From JAWKSY01 sp041402125 (GTDB lineage Bacteria; Planctomycetota; GCA-002687715; DRQF01), in the NCBI GenBank assembly GCA_041402125.1, contig JAWKSY010000008.1, positions 1-64,000 on the forward strand: a DNA stretch of 64,000 nt, given 5' to 3'. Below the pieces are notes generated by a model. It had not been told where the DNA came from and did not search any database. It saw only the letters and a program-made list of their open reading frames with translations. Position numbers and translations under genes: made by a program. Shown piece by piece: positions 27,778 through 35,585 of this stretch (the stretch's first letter is position 1; the number at the start of each line of letters is the position of its first letter).

Positions 27778-30450
27778 TCAGTGCCCTTCGTCGAGGGGCG
27801 GTGGCGTGAAGACGTTCAGGTCGCGATCAACCTCGATCTCGTGGCGTTCCCGACGGTCGCCGAGGCGGTACTCGAGGGCGTAGCGGCCGCGGGGGAGGGC
27901 GAAGAGGCGGTCCCACTCGCCGGGGAAGGCGAGGACGGCGTCGGCCGGGGTGTCGCCGAGCGGGGTGAGGCGGATCGCGGCGGCCTCGCCGGGAAGAACG
28001 AGCTGGAGCAGGGGGCTCGGCCGGAGGGGGATCTCGACGAGAGGAGCGCTGAGGTCGTCCACGGGAGGGAGCGGGACCGGTCCCGCACCCACCCACGCGC
28101 GGTCATCGTGCGAGCGGGCGACGGCGCGGACCGCGGTCTCGTCGGCGTTCGGGAGGATCTCGAGCCAGGTGTCGCCGCGCTCGCTGACGGAGCGCCGCAC
28201 GCGACCCTCGCGGTCGAGGAGCGAGTAGGTGACGTCCGTCGAGCCGCGCGCCGGGCCGCTCACGCCGAGGCGGAGCGGGCGCTTCATGGCGAGCCGGACG
28301 CGGTGCGTCGATCGACCCGGCGGCACGACGCAGGGCTCCTCGTGGAGCGTCCGGCTCTCGAGGACGACCGCGAGTCGCCAGGGGCCCGCCTCGAGCAGCT
28401 CGAAGACCGCGCGGCCGCGCGTGTCGACGCGAGCGGTTCCCGCCGTGGGGGCGTTCGTCTCCGACGCGCCACGCAGGAGCCGGACGTCGAGTCGGCCGAG
28501 GAGGTCGGTCGGAGGCCCTTCGATCTCGACGACGAGAAGGGCCGCATCGGCGCCGTCCTGATCGACGGTGAGATCGAACTCCTCGGCGTGGTCGGGCACG
28601 GCGGCTTCGATCTCGTCGCGGTGGCGATGGAGGATCCCGCACTCGTAGACGACGTCGAGGCCGGTCGCGGCGACCCGCTCGAGCGAGTAGCGCCCCTGCG
28701 CGTCCGTGCGGACCCAGGTCTGGTCGTCCTCCGAGCGGAACGTGAGGTCCGCGCCGGCGATGGCGATGCCATCGCGCCCGAGGACGCGGCCGTGCAGTCG
28801 GCGAGCCCGCGGCAGCACGACGACGGGCGGGAACTCCTCGTCGTTCGGGTACCAGAGCCAGGTCGTCGCGAGGTGGCCGGGCGCCTCGGCGCCGAACTCG
28901 GGCCACTCCGCCGGCGGCAGCAGGCGAAGCGCCGCGCGGCCGTCGGCGTCGGCCCGGGTCGTGGCGGATCCGGCACGGAGGAGGGCGCCGGGGATGGGGG
29001 CGCCGTCCTCGTCGACGATCCGCGTCGCGATCTCGGTGATGCCGGAGGGCCCCACCATGTCCAGGACGACGTCGCCGAGATCGACGGCCGGACCGCGGCC
29101 GGGCGGCTCGATGACGGTCGTGCCCTGCAGGAAGCGTCCGGCCGGATCCAGTCCCGCGGCGACGAGACGGAGCGGTCCACCCGCGGCGAGTTCGGCTCGC
29201 GGCCGGATCAGCTCGAAGCGGCCGTCGGCTCCGCTCGAGGCGTTGATGAAGCGTCGCGGGTCGGCGTCGACCTCGGGGTCGGCGAACACCTCCGCTCTCA
29301 GCGGGCGGCCGTTCGCATCGACGGTCCGGCCCCGCACGGAGACCGCCTCGTCGAGTTCCACCGTCAGCGTGTCGGTCGCCTCCTCGCCGAGTTTCACGCT
29401 CGCACGTCTCGTCACGAATCCCGGGGCGGAGACCGCCACCACCGCGTGGATCGTCCGCGGACGCGAAGAGCTCCGATCCATGGCGTGGACGCCTTCGAGG
29501 GTCGGCAGGGGACCCAGCCGCGCGATTCCCTCGCGATCGCTGCGCCCCTCGGCGAAGAAGCGGGTCGCGGAGCGGCCGAGATCGACGACCCGCAGCTCCG
29601 CGCCCTCGATCGCCCGCCCGTCTGCCTTCGATCGGATCTCGCAGCGGACGGAGCTCGCGGGACAGAGCACGACCGTGAACTCGCCGAGCGAGAGCGTGTC
29701 GGCCGTCCGGAACTCGACGGCGCGGTGATCCCGTCCGGGCGCCCGCGCGTGGAGGTGGAACTCGTCGAGGACGTCGTCGCCGCCGCACGCGAGCGTCGTC
29801 GCCCCCGTCGCGTCGACCTTCGTCCACGCCTCGGGGCGCTCGTCCTCGATCGGCGAGAGGCCGACCTCGGCGTCGATGACGGGCTTCCCGGCGAGGTCGA
29901 TGACGCGGATCGTCAGCGGGCGGGGTGCCGCGAAGGCGAGGCGGAAGGACGACACGCCTGCTTCGACGCGGCACGAGGCGCGAAGGCCGCGGCCGTCGTC
30001 CGCGGCCACGACGAGGACGGGCACGGCGACGTCGCGCGCGAACTCGACCCGCCCGTTCGTATCGCTCCGGGCCGCGGCCACGCGTCGATCGAGGGCCGAG
30101 GTATCGACGGTCTCGCCCGCCGCGAGGATCGGCCGCGCGTAGATCTCGACCCAGGCGCCGGCGTAGGGGCGGCCTTCGTGGTCGACGATCTCGCCGCGGA
30201 GACAGTCGTCGGTTCGTGCGTCGGTGGGGGCGGGCGCTTCCGTTTCTTCGTCGGCATCGCCCACTCTCGGCTCGCGATCCGTCGCCTCGCGCCGGGCCCC
30301 TCCCGCGACCTCGTCGCTCGAAGTCGTCGCGTCCGGGAGTCGGTTGCGGTCGTCGGTCCGGTTCATCGCCAGGTAGACGAGGAGACCGGCGATCACCACG
30401 GCGAACAGGATGAGCGGCATCCGGAGCCGACCGCCTGACGATGCGCTCAT
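27778..30450 (-). CDS. anchored multi-domain carboxypeptidase-regulatory-like protein, array member 3
   Basis: 890 residues from ATG 30450, which follows GGGGAGG; the 29 in-frame residues upstream are arginine-rich and unlikely to be coding. The anchor is MPLILFAVVIAGLLVYLAM. At least six units follow: IVDHEGRPYAGAWVEI, IRVIDLAGKPVIDA, CEIRSKADGRAIEGAE, RTVDANGRPLRA, RIVDEDGAPIPGALL and VLGRDGIAIAGADL. The C-terminal segment has the shared RGRYALEYRLG strand. Third-position GC looks higher here and in member 4 than in members 1, 2, 5 and 6. It is probably exposed beyond the inner membrane; no enzymatic residues are recognised. Confidence 0.75.
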   Translation of the reverse strand: MSASSGGRLRMPLILFAVVIAGLLVYLAMNRTDDRNRLPDATTSSDEVAGGARREATDREPRVGDADEETEAPAPTDARTDDCLRGEIVDHEGRPYAGAWVEIYARPILAAGETVDTSALDRRVAAARSDTNGRVEFARDVAVPVLVVAADDGRGLRASCRVEAGVSSFRLAFAAPRPLTIRVIDLAGKPVIDAEVGLSPIEDERPEAWTKVDATGATTLACGGDDVLDEFHLHARAPGRDHRAVEFRTADTLSLGEFTVVLCPASSVRCEIRSKADGRAIEGAELRVVDLGRSATRFFAEGRSDREGIARLGPLPTLEGVHAMDRSSSRPRTIHAVVAVSAPGFVTRRASVKLGEEATDTLTVELDEAVSVRGRTVDANGRPLRAEVFADPEVDADPRRFINASSGADGRFELIRPRAELAAGGPLRLVAAGLDPAGRFLQGTTVIEPPGRGPAVDLGDVVLDMVGPSGITEIATRIVDEDGAPIPGALLRAGSATTRADADGRAALRLLPPAEWPEFGAEAPGHLATTWLWYPNDEEFPPVVVLPRARRLHGRVLGRDGIAIAGADLTFRSEDDQTWVRTDAQGRYSLERVAATGLDVVYECGILHRHRDEIEAAVPDHAEEFDLTVDQDGADAALLVVEIEGPPTDLLGRLDVRLLRGASETNAPTAGTARVDTRGRAVFELLEAGPWRLAVVLESRTLHEEPCVVPPGRSTHRVRLAMKRPLRLGVSGPARGSTDVTYSLLDREGRVRRSVSERGDTWLEILPNADETAVRAVARSHDDRAWVGAGPVPLPPVDDLSAPLVEIPLRPSPLLQLVLPGEAAAIRLTPLGDTPADAVLAFPGEWDRLFALPRGRYALEYRLGDRRERHEIEVDRDLNVFTPPPLDEGH

Positions 30451-30517
30451 GCGCGGGCGCCTCCCCGGGTCCTGAACGTGGGGGCGGGCATGCGACGAGT
30501 CTCGCGTCGGCGGGCGT

Positions 30518-33028
30518 TCACTTCTCCTCCTCCGCATCCATGTCCACGTCGAGGATCCGGTGCTCGCCGTCGCGCAGCGAGGGCAACAGCGAGACCGCGC
30601 GGATCGGCCGGTCGGGACGGCCGCGATCCGTGAGGCGGAGTTCCGCCTCGCCCGGGCGCGGCGTGAGTGCGATGGTCTTGCCCGAGCGGGAGAGGAAGGT
30701 CCTCGTCACGACGCCGTGGCCGTCGAGGACCGAGACCTTCAGCGATTCGACGGGCGGGTTCGCAAGCACGCGGAGTCGGATCGTGCGCGGCACGGTGACG
30801 TCGAAGCGGATCTCATCGTCGCGCTCAGGGTTCAGGGTGAGGCGACGGCGCTCGAGGATCTTCCGGCCGTAGAGAACGCGGATCTCCCAGAGATCACGGT
30901 TCAGTTCGGCGAAGGACGCCCGGCCCGAGGCATCGACCGCCTGGACGGCGGGCTCGGGGCGGCCTCCCTGGTGCTCCCAGGTCCTCGGGTCCAGGGCGAG
31001 GATGTCGCGGGCTCGGTCCGAGGCCGTGCTCTCCCCGATCGGCAGCACGCGGACGCGGAGGAACGGGGTCAGCCACGCCGGAGACGCGTCGACCCGGACG
31101 GTGACGGTGCGCGTCACGAGATCGAAGTCGGTGTGCAGCTCGGCCTCGGTGACGTCGTCAGGGATCTCGAGGAAGGCCCGGCGTCGGCCGGACGAGGTCT
31201 GGAGATCGACGTAGACCGCAAGATCGCGAAGGGGCAGGCGGTCGATCGTGAAGCGCCCCCGGGCGTCCGTGCACGCCCCTTCGCCGCCCTCGGCCGTCAC
31301 GCCCGGGTAGACGCCGGTGATCGCGGCCTCGGCGATCGGTCGGCCCGCGAGATCGCGGAGCACGCCCGAGAGGGTGCGGCGCCGCTCCATCACGATGACC
31401 TTGGTCTTCGCGGCGTCGTCGAGTTCGGCGCGCGACCCCGGATCGATGTACTCCCGGGGCGAGAAGAACTCCCTCCCGAATCGGACCCGGTCGGGTTGGG
31501 GATCGACGAGGCCGGGGCAGAGGAACTCCGTGTCGTAGGCGGTCGTGTGCTTCCGCAGGTCGAAGAGTCCGACCCGCCCGTCCTCGTCGCAGCGGTGGAC
31601 CTCGTTCTCGTAGACGAGGACCGCGTCCGGGCGCGGGGCGCCGCTCCGGTCACGCACCAGGAATGCGTCATGCACGCGAACCGGCTGATCCTCCCGGGGG
31701 AGGAGCTCGATCTCACCCAGGTCGATCGCCGCCGACCGCGCGAGGGCGACTCTCGTCTCGGCCGACACGAGGGCGCCGTCGGCGGCCTCGCCCCAGGCCT
31801 CGATCCGGGCCCACGACGCGCCGCGGCGGGTCGCCTCCGGCACGTCGATCGAGAATCGCCCCTCCGCGTCGCAATCGAGTTCGAACCGGGCTTCCCCGCG
31901 GGGCGAGGAACCGGAGAGGCGGAGGCGGACGCGTGCCGAGCGGAGACCGCCGGCGGAGATGAGGAGTCCGCTCAAGGACTCCCCGCGCGCGTCGCGCGGG
32001 AGCGCGATGACGAGGGGCGGGCCGCCGATGGCGTCGACGTCGAACTCCCGGACGGCGCTCTGGTGGTCGCCGTGGCGGGCCCGCAGGAAGAGAGGCCCGC
32101 CGGCAACGCGGCGTTCCTGCACGAAGTCCTCGGTGAGCGCGAGGTGCCCGCGGCCCGCCGCGTCCGAGTAGGACATCGCGAGCGCGGTCGTCGACTCGCG
32201 GCCGGCCACGGATTCGACGACGGCGCCGCTCACCGGATCGCCCGTCTCGGCCTCGACGACCACGAACGGTGCGTCGATCCCGGGCGAGAGCGCGAACTCC
32301 CATCCGTCCTCGACGACGCCGAGCGAGGTGAGCCATCGCGAGAGATGGCCCGGGGCGCGGAGCTCGATCCTGAACTCGTCACTCCCCGGATTCACGCAGG
32401 TCAGCAGCCGGCTCCAGCCTCCGGCGTCCGCTTCGTGGATCGCGATCGTGCGCCGGTCGCGGCTCAGGCGAACCTCGGCCCCCGCGATCGGACGGCGATC
32501 TCCGTCGACGATCCGGATCGCGACCGTGCGCGGCGTCGGAAAGCGGATGGTCGGCGCCTCCGCGTGCGCGGCCACGGCGACGAGGCGCCGGATCCCCCAG
32601 TGCGGGCTCCAGGCCTCGAGGACGGGCGCGGGCGAGGTGGCGTGCACGCGATAGATCCCTTGCTCGTCCGTCGTCGACCACGGCACCGACGCGGCGAGGG
32701 CACGAGGGCCGGCGGCGACTCCCTCTCGCGCGGGCGCGTCGGGCAGGGCGCGGACGTGCGCTCCGGCCATCGGTCGCCCGGTCGAGTCGAGGACGCGGCC
32801 GGTGAACACGGGGCCCGCGAGCGCGGCGGTCTCGACCTCGGAAGGTCGGGTCGGGACGGTGTCGCGTCGCGCCTCCCTCGTCTCGCGATCTTCCGACATG
32901 ACGTCCGACCGCGCGACGCCCGTCGTGTCGAACGCCTCGTCCTCCCCGAACCCCGGCATGACGAGGAAGATCCCGACTCCGGTGAGGAGGGCGAGGACGA
33001 TCAGCAGTGCGCGGTCACGCCTGGACAC
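30518..33028 (-). CDS. anchored multi-domain carboxypeptidase-regulatory-like protein, array member 4
   Basis: 836 residues from GTG 33028, which has AAGGAGAT seven bases upstream; an upstream ATG-equivalent at 33052 adds eight residues before the anchor ALLIVLALLTGVGIFLVM. Units include FTGRVLDSTGRPMAGAHV, IRIVDGDRRPIAGAEV, FLVRDRSGAPRPDAVLVYE and LSGVLRDLAGRPIAEAAI. A conserved Asp/Gly-rich turn (HRCDEDGRVGLF) is equivalent to the RRWADDGGRI type turn in member 2. The end is acidic (VDMDAEEEK), as in all six. Its stop codon is 67 bases upstream of member 3. Function unknown. Confidence 0.74.
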   Translation of the reverse strand: MSRRDRALLIVLALLTGVGIFLVMPGFGEDEAFDTTGVARSDVMSEDRETREARRDTVPTRPSEVETAALAGPVFTGRVLDSTGRPMAGAHVRALPDAPAREGVAAGPRALAASVPWSTTDEQGIYRVHATSPAPVLEAWSPHWGIRRLVAVAAHAEAPTIRFPTPRTVAIRIVDGDRRPIAGAEVRLSRDRRTIAIHEADAGGWSRLLTCVNPGSDEFRIELRAPGHLSRWLTSLGVVEDGWEFALSPGIDAPFVVVEAETGDPVSGAVVESVAGRESTTALAMSYSDAAGRGHLALTEDFVQERRVAGGPLFLRARHGDHQSAVREFDVDAIGGPPLVIALPRDARGESLSGLLISAGGLRSARVRLRLSGSSPRGEARFELDCDAEGRFSIDVPEATRRGASWARIEAWGEAADGALVSAETRVALARSAAIDLGEIELLPREDQPVRVHDAFLVRDRSGAPRPDAVLVYENEVHRCDEDGRVGLFDLRKHTTAYDTEFLCPGLVDPQPDRVRFGREFFSPREYIDPGSRAELDDAAKTKVIVMERRRTLSGVLRDLAGRPIAEAAITGVYPGVTAEGGEGACTDARGRFTIDRLPLRDLAVYVDLQTSSGRRRAFLEIPDDVTEAELHTDFDLVTRTVTVRVDASPAWLTPFLRVRVLPIGESTASDRARDILALDPRTWEHQGGRPEPAVQAVDASGRASFAELNRDLWEIRVLYGRKILERRRLTLNPERDDEIRFDVTVPRTIRLRVLANPPVESLKVSVLDGHGVVTRTFLSRSGKTIALTPRPGEAELRLTDRGRPDRPIRAVSLLPSLRDGEHRILDVDMDAEEEK

Positions 33029-33168
33029 CTCGGGATCTCCTTCCTCGCACACCCGGCTCGAGGATACCCGATCCCGTGGCGAAGGCGGACGAGTTTGCGG
33101 GTCGGAGAGCCGTCAGCGAGGAGACCGAAGCGGCGGAGTGGGCATCGTCGCGTGACCGGACGGAGATG

Positions 33169-35427
33169 TCAGTCTCCCAGCTCGACGACGTATTCGTTCA
33201 TTCCCTCGAAGTGGAACTCGGCGTCCACGAACAGCTGGTCGCGAAGCATGACCCGCCCTCGATGCCGGAACTCGATCTGGCCGCCTCCCGTGAAGAGGGA
33301 CCTCAGGGTCATCGCTCCGTCGGGGCCCTCGAAGCGCCGGCGGATCACGGGAAGCGACTTCGTCCAGAGCGGGTGGACGACGAGCTCGAGTTCATCCGCA
33401 CGTCCCCGCGGCCGCGTCGAGACCTTGATCTCGACGTCATGCCGCGCCTCGAAACGGATCGGGAGTCGGATCCGGTAGTCCAGCACTCCGGCCGGAATCG
33501 TCACCTCATGGTCGGATCCGCCCGGCGGGCGGACCCGGACCGGCGTGTCCCCGAAGCGGAACCCCTGACCGCGGAAACGGCCGTCCGCGTCGGTGTACTC
33601 GTCGATCCGGGGCCATCCCCGATAGGAGGTGTCGGCGCGGCCCTCTCGCGGAAAGTAGAGCGAGGCCCCCGGGACCGGGGAGTCGGTCTCATCGACGACG
33701 AGCAGGGCGAGATCACGTTCGCGCTCGAGGACGATGCGGGCGGGAAGGTAGGCCCAGTCGTCATGGGGTCGCGTCGAGCGGGTTCGATATCCCTCGCAGC
33801 CGATGCGGATGCCGCCGAGGTGTCGCTTGCCGTCCAGGGCACGAGCGAAGAACTCGAGGTCGTCGTCGTCGCGCTCCGGGAATCGTGACCTCTCGGTCGA
33901 TGCGATCGGACGCTCGACTCCCGCCTCCACGTCGCTCATGCCCCCGGGAACGAGGAACTCCCAGTGGACCCTGCCGTCGTCTCCCGCGTGTCGCCGGATT
34001 CCCATGATCTCGACCCAGGATCCCGGCAGGGGGCGATCCTCGGCGTCGGTGATCAGGACATCGACGGCGCGGCGTCGGATCGTGCCCGGTCGCGGGCAGG
34101 CGAGGCGAAGTGAATGAGTCGATCGGGGCGAGCCTTGCGGGCGAACGAAGAAGAGACCTTCGACCGGTTGCCCCCTGCGGTCGAGTCCGATGAACTCGAA
34201 AACCGTGGGAGTGGAGTATCGGTCGGACGGCGCGAGTGATGTCGTCGAGAATTGGCCGTCCTCGTCCGTGCTGACGTGGACCACGCTCTCGCGGTCAGGC
34301 GACCCGATCCGCAGCCTTCCCCGGACCGGATCACCGAGGGCATCCACGACGTATCCCTGACACGCGCCGGTCGAGTCCGAGCGCATCTCGAGGACGATCT
34401 CACGATGGAAATCGTCGAGGCGGATGACCTCGTCCACGTCGCCACGACCTTCCGCCGTGACGTGGATGCGCGTGTCCGGTCCGTTGCGGAAGAAGCGACC
34501 GCTCCCGTTGGACGTCGCGGGGTCGGCAGATTCGTCCGGGACCTCGATCGTGACCCGACCCGACCGGTCCGTGATCCCCGGGGCCGCCGTCCATCTCGAG
34601 CCTCCCCAGTAGGGGGAGATCTCGACTCTCGCGCCGACGATCGGCTGTCGGGTGACTCGCTCAAGGATGACCACGTCCAGTCGGCGGCGGTCGCCCAGGG
34701 GCAGGACGCACGCCTGCGAGCGATGCCAGGGTGAAAGTCGCCGGCTGGAAGTCGAGCCTCGGCGCGTCGTGGCGACGACCTCGAACTGGAATTCGTTCTC
34801 CACGACCGCCGGAAAACGGGTCACGCCGTCGGGGTCCGCCTCCGGCAAGGGCCATCGCGGGCCCGCGATGCGCGTCCGCACCTCCAAGGTCATCGGCTGC
34901 GCGTCCCAGTCCGCGCGCAGGGGCGATTCGATGCAGACCGCGTTGATCGATGGGTCGGGGAAGACCACCGTCGCTTCGGTCTCGGAATCTCGGATCCCGT
35001 GGTTGACCGTGGCGGCCGGAAAGGGAGGAACGATCTCCAGCTCGAGAGGAAGGTCGGCCGATCCGACGTCGAGTTCGAACGTACCGTCGGAACGGCTGAA
35101 GCCGGTCGTCACGAGATTCAATCGGGGCGTTCGCCCGAGGACGATCGCGCCGCCGGCTTCGGCGTTCTTGCGCACCGTGATGCGCGCTCCGGCGAGCGGC
35201 ACGCCCGAACGAGTCCGCACGCTTCCCCGGATGATGCGTCGTGCAGCGACATCGGCGTCGTCGGCGGACGGGAGGGCGTTGATCGTGTCGACCTCGGCGC
35301 GGTCGACCGCCCATCCGGTCGCCACGCCCCCCGCCGCGAGGTCGAGCCGGCCGAGGACGATCAACGCGGCGAGGTACAGGACCCCGGCGAAGAGGATGAT
35401 CCGGATGCTCGGGGGCGGAACGGTCAT
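33169..35427 (-). CDS. anchored multi-domain carboxypeptidase-regulatory-like protein, array member 5
   Basis: 752 residues. The anchor lies at residues 8-26 (IRIILFAGVLYLAALIVLG). Units include IRGSVRTRSGVPLAGARI, VDVLITDAEDRPLPGSWVEI followed by RRHAGDDGRV, and LLVVDETDSPVPGASLYF. The middle holds a different segment rich in Trp and Pro (AGPRWPLPEADPDG). It is closest in layout to members 1 and 2, sharing the 'R(R/H)xADDxGR' turn and a final unit in which 'PRE/PDE.G.A' loops follow the LYF strand. The ribosome binding site is weak. It is separated from member 4 by about 140 bases. Confidence 0.74.
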   Translation of the reverse strand: MTVPPPSIRIILFAGVLYLAALIVLGRLDLAAGGVATGWAVDRAEVDTINALPSADDADVAARRIIRGSVRTRSGVPLAGARITVRKNAEAGGAIVLGRTPRLNLVTTGFSRSDGTFELDVGSADLPLELEIVPPFPAATVNHGIRDSETEATVVFPDPSINAVCIESPLRADWDAQPMTLEVRTRIAGPRWPLPEADPDGVTRFPAVVENEFQFEVVATTRRGSTSSRRLSPWHRSQACVLPLGDRRRLDVVILERVTRQPIVGARVEISPYWGGSRWTAAPGITDRSGRVTIEVPDESADPATSNGSGRFFRNGPDTRIHVTAEGRGDVDEVIRLDDFHREIVLEMRSDSTGACQGYVVDALGDPVRGRLRIGSPDRESVVHVSTDEDGQFSTTSLAPSDRYSTPTVFEFIGLDRRGQPVEGLFFVRPQGSPRSTHSLRLACPRPGTIRRRAVDVLITDAEDRPLPGSWVEIMGIRRHAGDDGRVHWEFLVPGGMSDVEAGVERPIASTERSRFPERDDDDLEFFARALDGKRHLGGIRIGCEGYRTRSTRPHDDWAYLPARIVLERERDLALLVVDETDSPVPGASLYFPREGRADTSYRGWPRIDEYTDADGRFRGQGFRFGDTPVRVRPPGGSDHEVTIPAGVLDYRIRLPIRFEARHDVEIKVSTRPRGRADELELVVHPLWTKSLPVIRRRFEGPDGAMTLRSLFTGGGQIEFRHRGRVMLRDQLFVDAEFHFEGMNEYVVELGD

Positions 35428-35585
35428 GGGATCGAAACCGATGGGGTCGGAAGGGAAGCCGGTCTCGGGGCGCCGACGTGACGACCGAGCCCCGATCCTC
35501 GCCCTCGAACCTACGCTTCTCGACGGCGGAAGGAACGCGAAACGGATTCAGGGTCGAGGCAGCCGGCCCTCAGGGAACGACTCCC

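Noticed and set aside
27442..30438. A 998-residue plus-strand frame opposite array members 2 and 3
   Set aside because: It has no recognisable domain, the composition of a shadow frame, and the opposite strand encodes anchored proteins with good start signals.
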